A stretch of DNA of 64,000 nucleotides from Raphanus sativus (Eukaryota; Streptophyta; Magnoliopsida; Brassicales; Brassicaceae). The position numbers were made by a program, and so were the translations under genes. The notes below the pieces were generated by a model. The model saw nothing but the letters and a program-made list of their open reading frames with translations. It ran no database searches and had not been told where the DNA came from. The stretch spans positions 24,837,043 through 24,901,042 of the forward strand of contig NC_079516.1 of assembly GCF_000801105.2 (NCBI RefSeq), given 5' to 3'. How positions within the stretch are numbered: position 1 is the stretch's first letter; each line of letters starts with the position of its first letter. Of this stretch, positions 45,233 to 58,260 are shown in pieces.

Positions 45233-46712
45233 TTAGGGTAGGCCCGCCCTACGGGCGGGATGTGAACTATAAAATAATTTCAACGGCTAATACACAAATT
45301 AAAAACATTAAGATCTGGATACTGAAATTTTAGGCATGTATATCCGGATCCGGACCAGTTATATATTTTATAAATATTTAAACATAATTATATCTATATA
45401 TATATACTATAAATATTTAGTTTAAAATGTCTACTTTTATTTTGTTTAACATTTAATATATACTTATTTTAATGTGATGTGTTCTAATTTTTATTTGATG
45501 TATATGTTGTGAGACCATACTATTATAGTTATTATTTATATTTTTTGTTGTGGGTTTTTAGTTTGATGAAAACATAATTTTATTACAATTGACCAATTTT
45601 CCTATACAGTATAGTTTTATTTTAGAAATGAGAATATCCAAATATGTTTTATTTGTTTATTTATATTTGATCTAACTTGTATTGTCAATGTTTTTCCCTT
45701 TTATATCATCTATATCATTCACAATGTGTAATTATAAAGATTTATACATCATATAAGTTTTTTTATTCTACTTCATCTATTCCTATTCTTAGAAGAAATA
45801 AGATTAATCTTCTATGTCATTTGATTGGATATTGTAAGTTATTCTATAACAGTGATTTATATTTATATTAAAGTTTATTAATATTTTTAAAAGCATTAAT
45901 ACATATAGAACTTATAGAAATTTCATTTGTGAAAACATAGTTAAAATATAATATATATTTTTAAATTACTTTTGTTTGTAAATAATCATACATTTGCAAG
46001 TTAAACTATAACCATAAAATAAATAATTATATTCCACGAACGGATTATGAGCATCACAAAATTTGGAGTATTTTAAAGCTGGGAAAGAAAAAGAAAAATT
46101 GGAGTATCTTATATATTTGATAATATATCCAAGGTTTGAGAATACCCATAAGCGTATGGACATTGTATAGTCAGAAAGCTTGAAGTTGTGGTTGCTCCTG
46201 GTAATGCCAATGGTCGCTGGCCTCACCTGCTCGCCGACGAATAGCTTGCTAACCCCACAAGACGCTGCCTTTTTCAGAGAGATGAAGAGATTGCGATCTC
46301 CGGAAGATTATAGATTTTGCCGGAAACGACGCATCGAAGGTTTATATATATAAGGATCTAGCAGACGAAGAGCGCAATAGGTTGATTCGTAGTGGGATGG
46401 AGAATAAAGACGATTTAATATTAAACCACAAACACCGTTACAGAATCTAGAAAGTCTCAGCGCCAAATGAAAACAGACGAAGAACACGAAGGAGAACATC
46501 TGTTTAGGGATTCCGTAGAACAGTGTCGATGGGCCTAGTGCCGAAGAGCATTTCATTTGCGCTGACAAAGCCCACTGCGAAGCCCATTTCGAGAGAACAA
46601 AGTTTAAATGATACGGTGCGTATCTGATGTGTCAACTCGTGAGAATTCTAATTTCTGACGTGGACGCTGATGTGTCAGCAGGAGAGATTCAACTCTCTTT
46701 TATATATATAGA
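45233..46712 (-). mobile_element. Helitron E, inserted in the PIF/Harbinger-like element
   Basis: On the minus strand it starts TCTATATATATAAAAGAGAG (46,712) after an A and ends with a GC hairpin (CCCGCCCGTAGGGCGGG), CCTACCCTAA (45,233), followed by T. It is 1,480 bp. The segment at 46,190-46,610 is GC-richer and could be captured host DNA; the frame at 46,308-46,568 (minus) is not recognised. Confidence 0.82.
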
Positions 46713-47091
46713 TGTTATGTGCTTATTAATGTATTGTATTGTATTTTATTTTCTCGTAATTTCATTGATATAAATAAAATTTCAGTTTACTTTTGTCTTT
46801 AATATTAAATTTTATATTAAATTTTAATAGTAAAAAAAAATTATTTAAAACATTTTTTGATTATAAAATATTGTAATTTGATTTTATTCAATAATAGTTA
46901 ATATATAATTACAAAAATATATAAGAAAAGTATTTAAAAACAATTGTAGGGTAGAATATTGAATAAAATTCAACAAACCATTGTAAGTGAGTGGGTGTTG
47001 AATTATTAGATAGAAGATAGAGAAGATGATGTGGAAGAGAGAGTAGATGATATGGAGGGTGTTGAATTGTGAACCATTGTTGATAGCCTTA

Positions 47092-48882
47092 GAGAGTACA
47101 GACCAGTGCCAGCTCTTGGGGTGTGTTCAAGGTGCACAAGCACAAGATCCTTTTTTGACAAAAAAAACTATAAGAAATTGAGGTCCAAATTTGTTAAATA
47201 ATATAAAGACTAGAGTCATAATTTGTGAATTTACAGAAATATAGTTATAATTTTGGGGAAAAAAATATCTAAACCCAGGGTCCATAATTTATGTAAATCG
47301 GGCCTGGTACGGATGATTCTAGACGAGAAAAATCATAAGCTCATATAACATTGTTAGCCGAGGACCGGGCCTGTTGGGAGTCTTTAAAAACATTTCAATA
47401 GAGCCTCACCTTTGTGGCTCACTTTATTTTATTTAATAAAATTATATATATATTGGTATAGTAATATAAAAAGTTGATTGCAAACAAAAAAAAAAGTGAA
47501 AATAAATTTTAGTTTATAAAAATATAAAAATATAAAAACTATTAGATCAATTATATATTTTGTGATTTAGATATAAATAAAAAATATACTATATGAAAAC
47601 TATGATTTAAAAAAAAAACTGTTTATGATATATCTATAAAACAATTTAAATTATAGGTAAGTATTTTATTTTGAATATGGCATCTAAAATTACAGGGACA
47701 GCTATTTATTAGCATAAAGCAGATTGTTTCAAATTAAAGAGTAGAAATATCCTTAATTTTAAGATCATATCCAGTGATCCCAAATTTCGAGATAGAACAT
47801 CAAATAATGAGAGAAATTTTTCTTTGATGGTGCATGATTTTGAGGAGGCAAATGAATTTGTGTATACTATTCATACTCATCTTAGTGTTAAACTTTTTAT
47901 TTATAAAGCAGTCCTTAAACTTTTATATAATTTTTTATATCTAAAAGTTCAATATTTGTGTTTTATACTTTAACGAAATTATTAGTACTCTTGTAATATA
48001 ATTATAAGTTCATATAAATCCTTGTATTTGTTTTTAGAAACTACACTTATGTACATAATGAAGATTTAGTTAAATAGAATCATAGTTGGATAAAAATTTT
48101 AAGTTCTATAAAATAAAAAAAATTATTAAAATTATAATTAGTAATAAAATAATATATTTGAAATTTTCTTTTTGAGAGGAAAAAATGAGGAGAACTATAG
48201 TAGCAAAATTTAAACTCATTTTAAATTTACCTCATTTTGAGGGAAAAATAAAGATAATCATTGGAAATTTACTAAGATATAGCATCTAAAAATACTAGTG
48301 TTCAATTTTTTTTTAAAAAAAGAAAAGCATACAATAATACTATATGTGTTAAAGTTCTACTGTTTGGTTGGTTCAGTAATGCTTAAAATGATGGATATCT
48401 CCTAGATATTAGTTGAGCAATTATTTGTCAAGTGTTATCACGAGAATGATTTTGAAAGGAAAATGATATACCATATTAACAATTATGACATGCCTTGAAG
48501 TAATTGTTAACTCGATATATACATTTAATGTTGATTTATATTTTCTGTAAATTTTTAAAATATGGTAGTAAATCATATATCATCATTAATATAATATTAA
48601 ATAATATAAAACTAAATAATACTTTTACAATTTTTCGAATTATTATTTAATTATAATATTTATAACTATATATTTTATTACTAAAATAATTCTTCTAATT
48701 TTTATGCATGTTTCTAAAAAGTTGTAATCCTAATACCATTACTTTTTTAATATCTACAAATTTTAGAAATATTTTGTTTTATTTTTGATAGTTATATACT
48801 TAACAAAATTTTCTCTTAATTTTTTAGAATTTGATTTAATATATTTTAACAAAAGAATTGATTTAAAATTTTCCAAGATTAA

Positions 48883-48930
<48 letters not shown>

Positions 48931-49795
48931 TACAAAATATAAATTTAATATTTATTTAACTTATTTTTACATATACTTAAATTTAAATTAAAATAAAATA
49001 TTGTAAGAAAATAATAAAACTAAAAATCAATATATATTAATTTTAAATTTTTTATTTCTACACATAGTGTAGGAAAACACATAGTAATAACATAACATCA
49101 TTACATTTTTGTAGAAGCAAAACTCGTCTAATACAAACAACATTTGTACTGCCTGGTTCTCCAGTATATAATTGGCTTTCTCCGGCTCTTCTCTACTTCT
49201 TAAATAATTGCCTTTCTCCGGTTCTTCTCTACTTCTTAACTGACAATTAGGTTAAAAAAAAAAAAAAAAAAAAAAGACAATTAGGTTAAAAAAGATCTTA
49301 ATATATATTTCGACCAAGAAAAAGATCTTAATATATATAATCTACCGTGCACAGAGAAGGAAATAAGGGGTTTGACTGTATGTCGCAAGTGTCATCATAT
49401 TTTTTTTTTAACAAACGTCATTATACTTTTAGAGAGAAATAAATTTACTCTCGCAAGTGTCATTATACTTTTAGAGAGAAATAAATATACTCTCGCTTCA
49501 ACTATTATCATACCAATCAGGTTGAAAAAATTTCATCTATCTTTTCGCTAACTACTGTTTAAATGGAGTAAATTTATTTATTTTGTTCTTCTTGATATGT
49601 GAAGAGAAAAATATGTTACGCTGAGAAGTGACATTTACTTTTTCTTTTTTATGTTATTTTACTCTAGTATTGCTACGCCCAATCCCTCTATATTATTTAC
49701 TTCCAGTTACTTCTGTAGTTACCAATCACACTCAAGATTTCGACTGGGTATAGTCGTGTAGAAACCAACACTGATCAAAAGTAATGGTCTCTTAC
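47092..49795. other. AT-rich intergenic DNA, no gene
   Basis: Contains an (AT)n microsatellite at about 48,888-48,924, a tandem doublet around 49,158-49,244 (CTTTCTCCGG, TCTTCTCTACTTCTTAA), an A-run at 49,254-49,275, and a doublet at 49,423-49,496 (GTCATTATACTTTTAGAGAG). No frame on either strand is coding-like. Confidence 0.5.
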
Positions 49796-49800
49796 CTTCC

Positions 49801-51007
49801 TGATGCAGCGGACGATAGGTTGAACGGTTAATCAAAAAACTTTTAGGATTCTAGAGACATGTTCTTGAATCAATCAAGAGTTTCTTTCGATAGCGTCTTG
49901 AGACCAATTTCCTGTTTGATGAATTTAATAGAATCAAAACAAAGCAAATCAAAGAAGATGAATTGAATCAAATCTCTTTCAAGGTATAAAGCAAAAGCTA
50001 GTTTATTAATTATCAAAATCTGAATACAACTTTAGACTTAGATGCATATTTATAATAAATCATTAACTCTAAAACTATAATCTTAATTAAAATTGGAAAA
50101 CCATTAAAATATAGAAAATACAAAAAGGTAATTATCTAATTTAATATAATTAACAAAATAAAATAATAAGATATTTAGAAGTATTCCAAATACTTATCTG
50201 CATCATTCTCTCCGGGTTGAAGAAGATTCGTCCTCGAATTTTGAATCGATTTTTTGTGGTTGAAATCTTCAGATATGTATCTTCAAATCCGAAATTTGCA
50301 CAAAGCTTGATCTTCTGACTTTGCCTGAAATTCGCACAAAACTCGTCCTTCACAAATTTTGCACGAAACTCGTCCTCCACGAATTTGGCACGGAATTTGT
50401 AAAAGAATCTTCACTGAAGACAAAGTCGACAACACATATATCATCTTCGTAGACGTCGTAGATCGGATCACCGTAGATCTCTCGATAGATCTCAAAGTTT
50501 TCTTCTCTCTCAACAAAAGGACTTTCGTCCTGATTATGATAGATGTTCGCATTCACCATGACATCCAGAATCGTTCTTTGATTAAGAAACCAAAGAGACG
50601 AAGCTCTGATACCAACTGATGCAGCGGACGATAGGTTGAACGGTCGATCAAAGAACTTTAGGGTTCTAGAGACCTTTTCTTGAATCAATCAAGAGTTTCT
50701 TTCGATAGCGTCTTGAGACCAACTTCCTGTTTGATGAATTTAATCGAATCTAAATAAGGCAACTCAATGAAGATGAATTGAATCAAATCTCTTTCAAGGT
50801 ATAAAGCAAAAGCTAGTTTATTAATTATCAAAGTCTGAATACATTAGATGCCTATTTATAATAAATCACTAAATCTAGAAAACTATAATCTTAATTAAAA
50901 TAAGAAAACCATTAAAATATAGAAAATACAAAAAGATAATTATCTAACTTAATATAATTTTAAAAAAATAAGATATTTAGAAATATTCCAAATACTTATT
51001 TGTATCA
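49801..51007 (-). mobile_element. Miniature LTR retrotransposon (TRIM-like, gypsy-derived)
   Basis: Two LTRs, 49,801-50,205 and 50,617-51,007, both starting TGATGCAGCGGACGATAGG and ending ATCA, flank 411 bp. The target duplication is CTTCC (49,796-49,800 and 51,008-51,012). On the minus strand, next to the right LTR, lies TTGGTATCAGAGC, the initiator-tRNA-Met primer site, so the element runs right to left. The interior keeps only fragments of a polyprotein (REENFEIYREIYGDP, YEDDICVVDFVFSED, and a DSKFEDEFFSTRRE-like end). No gag, protease or RT domain remains. Confidence 0.88.
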
Positions 51008-51275
51008 CTTCCAATCACTTATCTTCAACCCTACTGTTTTCTTTATATTTTAAATATATTTTCTTGTCCCTTTTAACTGTTAACATGTCATGTTATAAAT
51101 TAATTATTTTAATATTCAGTGGTTGTTGGTATACTGCTAATTGTTGCCTTACTGTAATATCTAGTCAATTTTTATTTGTTTTGTTTGTGGAAGACCCAAA
51201 ATGACAGATCTTTTCAGGATTATTTGTCTTTAGATACGAACAATATATATACTAGTTTATAACATTTATTAATAA

Positions 51276-51292
51276 GCTGGAGTAGCTCAGTT

Positions 51293-51324
<32 letters not shown>

Positions 51325-51349
51325 AGAGGTTCGACCCCTCTCTCTAGCG
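51276..51349 (+). tRNA. tRNA-Asn (GTT anticodon)
   Basis: A 74-nt nuclear-type tRNA. Acceptor stem GCTGGAG pairs with CTCTAGC (one G-T pair), discriminator G at 51,349. The D arm contains the A box TAGCTCAGTTGG; the anticodon arm is TGTGG-CTGTTAA-CCACA with GTT at 51,310-51,312; the T arm has the B box GGTTCGACC. No intron and no encoded CCA. CAA at about 51,240 and a T-run after the gene fit RNA polymerase III transcription. Confidence 0.96.
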
Positions 51350-51354
51350 TTTTT
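51350..51354 (+). terminator. RNA polymerase III terminator
   Basis: Five T residues immediately after the tRNA discriminator base. Confidence 0.85.
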
Positions 51355-51391
51355 ATACTAATTGTGTTTTTTTCCTAAAAGTCAGTACCAT

Positions 51392-51565
51392 TTTTTGTTA
51401 TTCACTTTTCGTCTATATGTTTTAAGACTTCTAGGAGTCAAATCTGTAAAATCTTGCATTAAGAAAATATTAACTCCTTTTTTTTGTTATTCATTTTTCG
51501 TCTATATGTTTAAAGACTTTTAGGAGTCAAATCTGTGAAATCTTGCATTAAAAAAATATTAACTC
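51392..51565. repeat. 89-bp tandem duplication downstream of the tRNA
   Basis: Two copies of a unit with TTTTTTGTTATTCA, GTCTATATGTTT, TAGGAGTCAAATCTGT and ATCTTGCATTAA, 89 bp apart and about 95% alike by eye. Confidence 0.8.
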
Positions 51566-51754
51566 AAATTTCTATAGATGTGATGGGTTGAATCTGAATA
51601 TCATAAATTTGGTTTGGAGTTTGACTTGAAATGCTGACCGGTTAAATGTTTATCTATATAGGAACTAGGGATGAACCTACGTATTAAATGTTTGGATTGA
51701 TATTTTTTTATAGTTTTAAAAGTTGATTATAAATTTTTATGAACTATTATTTAC

Positions 51755-51940
51755 CAGTGGCGGATCTAGAATAACTTTTAATCGGGGCATTATCAAAAAA
51801 TTTGCTCTAGTCAGGGGCACTTTTATAGAAATCAAACTAACTATTTAAAGAAAACTAAAATTTTAGGTTGATTACTTGAATTTTTTTTAAAAGTTAGAGG
51901 GGGAACGTGACCTCGTTCGTCGTAAGCTCGGTCTATCCCT
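51755..51940. mobile_element. Small MITE with 9-bp target duplication
   Basis: A 186-bp element starting CAGTGGCGGATCTAG, a common plant MITE terminus, flanked by ATTATTTAC (51,746-51,754 and 51,941-51,949). The right end (inverted AGGGATAGACCGAG) is a diverged copy of the left. The 9-bp duplication suggests Mutator-type or extended hAT-type insertion. Confidence 0.75.
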
Positions 51941-51949
51941 ATTATTTAC

Positions 51950-53118
51950 ATGTGATCTTTGTTTATATAAGACTTTATAATATTGAAGCTGAACTCGTTG
52001 CGGTTGAATGAATTAAATAATAACATAGTTACGATATTTTAAATGAAAATAATATTTTATTTTATATTATGGTGTATTTACTTTGTTTTGTTTGATTTAT
52101 TGGGGATCATTTACTATTCTGGGTGTCCTTATTTATTCTTTGTGGAGTTGTTGTGTATTGGGATGTTCATCTGAAAATTGCAATTATATCTTTAATTTCA
52201 AAGTGAAAACTGCAAAGGACTGTTGTGATGTTATTTTTCTTTCTTTAAGAGTGTGTCTATGCTTTGGTGATATACTGATATCGATATGTATTGCGTTTTT
52301 ATTGTTTTATTTATTAGATATTTTTTAAAAATGTTTTGATTATGTATAATTACTGGTTGTGATCATTTTCCTGTTAATTATATAAGTTTGGGATTTTTAA
52401 CCACAAAATAAAATAAAGTAAAGTATTTAGGAGTTAGATTTTTTTTTTCTATCATTGGTCTGAGTTCTATGAAAGTTGTGAAAAAAGTAAATTATCGTAA
52501 ATGGATTCATTTTCCTTTTGTTCTTATCAGTTTTTCCTATGTATTATTGAAGTTTGTATATTTTTAGACTTTGTCCAAAAAGGTATATTTTTAGACTAGA
52601 TTATATATTTTCACTATATCACTATATGTTGATTAAATTTTCACCATATATTATGTTTTTTCACTAAATATCTTTTTTGTTTATTAGATCTTTTCTTCAA
52701 ATTATTATTTTAAAAAATATTTGCTTTCATCTTTTATTAATATTTGGTTGTGGTTTCTATTATTTCTTTTCGTTTTTATTAATTTCCTTAAGTTTAAGTT
52801 TTATGACCAAAAAAGATAAGCAAATTTTATTCGATTCAAAAAATCATATTGTAAATTGTTTTTTTATCCTTATGTTCTTATAGTTTCTCTATTTATCCTT
52901 GAAATTTTGAATTTTAGAATTATATTAGTTTTACCAAATTATTATATGATGATTAAACTTTTCATTAAGTTCTAGTTATATTAAATCCTCTCGCTAAATT
53001 TATTATTTTTCTATTTATATAATTTGTTAGCTTTTGTTTCTCAAGTTGATTTAAAAAAAATCTTTGTTTTGATTAGATATAAACATTGCTTGTTGTTAAG
53101 ATAAATTTATGCTGGCTC
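51950..53118. other. T-rich intergenic DNA, no gene
   Basis: Frames at 52,083-52,328 and 52,677-52,883 are Phe/Leu/Ile-rich translations of T-rich DNA. Nothing else is recognised. Confidence 0.45.
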
Positions 53119-53122
53119 TTTG

Positions 53123-53521
53123 TGATACTACGGAAACAGAAAATAAACAATATAAGACGATATTCAAGAATCAAATCAAATATAAGTTTTATTGATAATA
53201 AGCGACGGAATTACAACACATTGGTTTAAGAATTTTAGTTATATTCGCTCAACTCTATAGTCGGAACTTTGAATACTCTATTTTTTTTTAGGGTTTGAGT
53301 TCTCCTTTTATAGGTTGTTTTTAGTCAAAAAAAAATTAGGTTATATACTTTTCATATTCTAAAATATGGAAAAATCTAGTTTTAATAGAAGTTTTCTTTT
53401 TTTTTTAAAAAGACAAATACAATCACGGCCAAATAGCCGAATATCGTCAACGCATGTGAAGAAGGCCAGACTCTTGTTCATAAACAGGAGGAATAACTTC
53501 CTAAATTAATCATCCCCAACA
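53123..53521 (-). mobile_element. Solo LTR
   Basis: On the minus strand it begins TGTTGGGGATGATTAATT and ends CCGTAGTATCA, with a TATA-like element (inverted TTTTATAGG near 53,308). The 4-bp TTTG lies at both edges (53,119-53,122 and 53,522-53,525). No second LTR or interior is seen nearby, so it is probably a recombination product. Confidence 0.65.
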
Positions 53522-53525
53522 TTTG

Positions 53526-53977
53526 TGATTTTATATAATTTCTTTTTCTAGTTTAAGCTTAAATTTCGTGGGGAAAATATGAAAAATTGTGAGATTCATT
53601 ATTTTGAAAACATTTTGTTGGTCTAAGTTTGATAAAATGTGAAAATAACTTAAATATATTTTTCTAGTTTATATTTTTGATTGTTTCTATTTATTTTATG
53701 AAATTTTTATTTTATACTGTGTATTTTTATCTAAATTATTATTTGTTAACCTAAAGATTGATATAAATTTTAGTTTGAATTGAAAAATAAAATATTAGTT
53801 AAAATATTATTGGTTATTAAATGTTATACTAATAGATTATTTTAAAAAATAGGTGCCAGTTGTAAATTAATACTTGAAATAGACCAAAACATCATAAGTT
53901 AGACATTTTCAAAGAGTATTCACCTGGTCAAATCATACTGCTTAGGTTAATAATATTGAAATTTTTTAAAATGTACT
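53526..53977. other. AT-rich spacer, no feature
   Basis: Nothing recognised. Confidence 0.4.
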
Positions 53978-53985
53978 ATGTGAGG

Positions 53986-54658
53986 TAGGCATGGGCACGG
54001 GTCAGATATCCGGGTTTTTTAAGATATTTGTGATTTGCTTTGTATGTTAGGGATATCTATTTTTTTATTTACTTTGCTTCGGAAAAATACGGATATTCGG
54101 AAAAACTTATATCCGAAAAATAAATAGATATTTACGGATATCTCACCTGTTTTGATTAATACAAATAATCTTAAAATTTTGATACAAATTTGTTTTATAA
54201 AATATTTTTTGCATGGTATATAAGATAAAAAAATTATAAGAGGTAGTGAATATACATATTTTGTAAATTTTTTGAAGTTAGTTAACAATTATAATAACAG
54301 AAAACTTAAGAAAAAGTTATAATTGTCATAAATTATTTCTCTTTTTTTATGTAATACTTTTGTATAAGTACTAATGTAAATAGAATTTGTCAAATTATAT
54401 GTTAGAATAATATTTATATCATTTTATACATTTAAATTTTAAATATAATCAAGATATACATATATTTATACATTGTCGGATCAGATCGGATATCTGGTTC
54501 CCAAAATTTTAATATTTTGTGATTTGCTTCGATTTTAACGGATATTGATTTTTAGTATTTGCTTTGCTTTGAAAGTTTACGGATATCCAGAATTTTCAGA
54601 TAGAATCGAAACAAATAACGAATCAAATCAAATTTAACGGATAAAATTTCCAGCCTTA
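53986..54658. mobile_element. hAT-type MITE
   Basis: 673 bp with ends TAGGCATGGGCA and (inverted) TAAGGCTGGAAA, flanked by the perfect 8-bp duplication ATGTGAGG (53,978-53,985 and 54,659-54,666), diagnostic of hAT transposition. The interior contains GGATATC-type repeats. Same family as the element at 1-604. Confidence 0.88.
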
Positions 54659-54666
54659 ATGTGAGG

Positions 54667-55260
54667 TAACAATCACACCTCTAAGTGTAGCAAAATTTTG
54701 TGTAAGTGATTTGTAAAAAAAAACAAGATGTTAATAGCTCAGATCACATGATATTTCATCTATGTAACTATATTTGGAAAAAAGAGACCATGACTTAGTC
54801 ACATCATTTTATCTTGAAACATACTATTAAATAAAATAACATTATTATGAGAAATGCAAAAAGGTATTTTACTCAGACTGAAAGAAATATGAGATATTTC
54901 TTGATTAGCATCGAAGATTTTTTAAAAAATAATTAGGGGTATCACGATTCTATACGAAGACACAGACTAATTCGTTAAGGGAAAGTGTAGTCCACGGAAG
55001 GACCTATTTTCCAAATATTCAAATAAGATTCAAAGTATGGTATTATATCCATGTAGCCACACAATGTTATGCTCAAATTTACTCTAAAAGCAATTTTGCA
55101 ATTTTAGAATGTCAGTTTTAATACTTAGAATTCAAATCCACATAGACTATATCATATAATAAACTTTAGTTTTCAGAATAAGCTAGATCAGTAAATCGAA
55201 AGCAAAAAATGTAGTAGATTACACGGTTGTAAACTGCAGAAGAAAGGTGTTAGATCTAAA
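54667..55260. other. Intergenic, no feature
   Basis: AT-rich DNA leading into block A. No gene is seen. Confidence 0.4.
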
Positions 55261-56003
55261 GAAATTCTAAAGAAATCAGAAATGCATATCAAATAATTAT
55301 TAAAGTTTATGAAAAATAGTTCTAGAACTTAAATTACAATGCATAAATAAATCAACTTTCGTTGCATGGATAATCTATATCTAATTCCTAGACGTGTATT
55401 TTTTTGTAGATTCAATAAGTTCAAACAAGTATTAAAAACATTAAAACAAGTTTGATAAGTTCACTAAAGCCCTAAGCTAAATTCCTATGTGAATAGATAT
55501 TTGACTCATTAAGACTAATTTAAGCAATTAATAATGCTTTCACATCTGCTTGTTATCCTATGATCTAGATTTCAGGTTTATCATAAATCGAAATCCAACA
55601 TTACGTATAACCAAGATGGAAAAGATAAAGTAAACTCTAACAATTCATTTCTACCAATTCATCAATCTTTTGAAACCCTTAACATAACTGGTGGTTTACA
55701 TAAACAACGCAAACCCAAACAATTCATTCTACCAATTCATCAATCTTTTGAAAACCCTTAATCTAACTGGTGGTTTACTGATACATTGATAAAATAAACC
55801 CTAACAATTTATGATTCCGCCGGCTTTAGTCATATATCTATCTGATTAGTCCGCCATTATATATTAATCCCTCTACTTTATTTCTGTGTGTTTTGTTAAA
55901 AGATATGTTCTCTGTTTAATTTAAAAATCTTATTTCGATATATTTATTATATAAAAAGAGTCTCTTATGATTCTAATACAATTTATACTTAGTATAACCT
56001 TAA
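55261..56003 (+). repeat. Duplicated block A, copy 1
   Basis: A 743-bp non-coding block repeated at 57,518-58,260 in the same orientation with about two differences by eye (for example CTAATTCCTAG versus CTAATTTCTAG). Internally it has a doublet: CCAATTCATCAATCTTTTGA with CCCTTAA and CTGGTGGTTTAC occurs twice. Confidence 0.92.
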
Positions 56004-56925
56004 TTCTAATCCATTGGTATAAGAATTCATTACAAGGTCAACATGAGTTATTGAGATCGTTGAAAAAATTGGATCCTCGAAGGCTCGACTATACAGTATC
56101 TAAGCGGCCGGGGCTTCATCTTTTTTTTTTGCATACTTAAACAATTTTATTGATATTCAAGCAAGTTTCACAAAATCATTACAGCATTGTCAAAGACAAA
56201 CTACTACAAAAGCATAAATATACATCATCTTTTAGGGACTAGCAAAACTGTAGCCACATAACAATGACAAAACGAGCAAACTCGGAGATTAAACACCAGT
56301 TAATCAATTATCATTTGTAAGTCATAATCTGTTAAAAGTTAAAGAAAAAGTATTTTTACCTATTTGCTGGAATCCAAACATTGTAAATAGTATATTGTTC
56401 AGATTAAATCTATAATTTCAACCAAAACTTTTTTGTCACTTAAAAAAAAAAGTATTTTACCCCAAAAAACCCTTTAAAGTATCTTTCTGCTCTAAATTTC
56501 TTACTGCCTAAACGTCGACTATAACAAACATATTATCATGACACGCAATTTTATGATTTAACCATCTGAATTAAACCCACATAGTGCATGATAGTGATCA
56601 ATAGCAATATCAATGGAAACACAAATGATATACTTACATATTTAAGGGCATCTCCATTTTCTCCTCTAAAATATAGTGAAATGGAGTATGAAGTAAGAAC
56701 TGCTTCAATCTAACTTCGTATCTCATCATCTATAACGGAGTTTACTCCACAAATGTAGTAATTTATTTTTTGTTTGTTCATTATTATAGAATCTATGCTA
56801 ATAAAAATAGCTTTTTGAGGCTCCAAGAAACGTCTACATCAGCGAAAAAAACTTCTCACGGATTATGGCACATGACATCAGTACTAAAAAATGAAAACTA
56901 AAGAAAAAGTAAATATACGATATAA
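56004..56925 (+). repeat. Duplicated block B, copy 1
   Basis: About 922 bp repeated at 61,624-62,546 in the same orientation with roughly 14 substitutions and one indel by eye. It joins block A at a short AATTCTAAT overlap. A Helitron-like 5' end (TCTATGCTAATAAAAATAG) starts at 56,792. Confidence 0.92.
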
Positions 56926-57517
56926 AGAAAGATAAATAATAAATAAATATATAATATAAGAAATATAAATATTACATTAAACATCTATCATAATATTATC
57001 ATTTGATATAAAAAACTAGAATAAAAAAAAAGCAATAAGTAAAAATACGAAATAAGAAATAGAAATATTTTATTAAACATTTATTGTAATATTAGAATAA
57101 GTAAATATAAAATATAAGAAAAAATAATAATAAGTTAATATACAATATAAGAAACATAAATATTATATTAAATCAAACATAATATAATAATTTATATAAA
57201 ATAAAAAATAGAATAAGTAAATATATAATATAAAAAAGTAAATATACAATATAAGAAATAGAAAAACTAAATTAAACATCTACCTCAAAAATGTATAGAA
57301 AAATAATAAATAAAATATACAAAATAAGAAATAAAAATATTACATTGAACATCTATTATAATATTAGAATAAATAAAACCTATATAAAATATAAGAAAAA
57401 TAAATATACAATACAAGAAACAAAAACTGCATTAAACATCCATCTGAAAAACGTATAACAAATAAATAATAAGTAAATATACAATATAAAAATAGAAACA
57501 TTACATTAAATATATAA
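56926..57517. repeat. Degenerate AT-rich tandem repeat (block X)
   Basis: Variants of AATATACAATATAAGAAA, TAAATATTACATTAAACATC and AATAAGTAAATATA repeat many times. This is probably the interior of the Helitron-like sequence that starts at 56,792; no Helitron 3' hairpin is visible before block A resumes. Confidence 0.65.
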
Positions 57518-58260
57518 GAAATTCTAAAGAAATCAGAAATGCATATCAAATAATTATTAAAGTTTATGAAAAATAGTTCTAGAACTTAAATTACAATGCA
57601 TAAATAAATCAACTTTCGTTGCATGGATAATCTATATCTAATTTCTAGACGTGTATTTTTTTGTAGATTCAATAAGTTCAAACAAGTATTAAAAACATTA
57701 AAACAAGTTTGATAAGTTCACTAAAGCCCTAAGCTAAATTCCTATGTGAATAGATATTTGACTCATTAAGACTAATTTAAGCAATTAATAATGCTTTCAC
57801 ATCTGCTTGTTATCCTATGATCTAGATTTCAGGTTTATCATAAATCGAAATCCAACATTACGTATAACCAAGATGGAAAAGATAAAGTAAACTCTAACAA
57901 TTCATTTCTACCAATTCATCAATCTTTTGAAACCCTTAACATAACTGGTGGTTTACATAAACAACGCAAACCCAAACAATTCATTCTACCAATTCATCAA
58001 TCTTTTGAAAACCCTTAATCTAACTGGTGGTTTACTGATACATTGATAAAATAAACCCTAACAATTTATGATTCCGCCGGCTTTAGTCATATATCTATCT
58101 GATTAGTCCGCCATTATATATTAATCCCTCTACTTTATTTCTGTGTGTTTTGTTAAAAGATATGTTCTCTGTTTAATTTAAAAATCTTATTTCGATATAT
58201 TTATTATATAAAAAGAGTCTCTTATGATTCTAATACAATTTATACTTATTATAACCTTAA
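57518..58260 (+). repeat. Duplicated block A, copy 2
   Basis: Near-identical to 55,261-56,003, but here followed by single-copy DNA leading to HBI1, so this is likely the native arrangement. Confidence 0.92.

Larger units (their letters stand above)
43711..47088 (+). mobile_element. PIF/Harbinger-like element split by a Helitron
   Basis: The inverted ends share an ACAATGG core: GACTACTTACAATGG on the left; GGCTATCAACAATGG inverted on the right. TTA flanks both sides (43,708-43,710 and 47,089-47,091), the usual target of this superfamily. The interior carries a decayed MYB/SANT-type ORF (44,127-45,167) and no DDE transposase. The Helitron at 45,233-46,712 lies inside it; without it the element would be about 1.9 kb. 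Confidence 0.75.

Noticed and set aside
46308..46568. 86-codon minus-strand frame as a Helitron-captured gene
   Set aside because: The higher GC is suggestive, but no recognisable protein motif or exon structure.
50350..50688. 112-codon minus-strand frame as a host gene
   Set aside because: It lies inside the miniature LTR element and crosses the primer-binding site and LTR boundary; gypsy polyprotein remnant.
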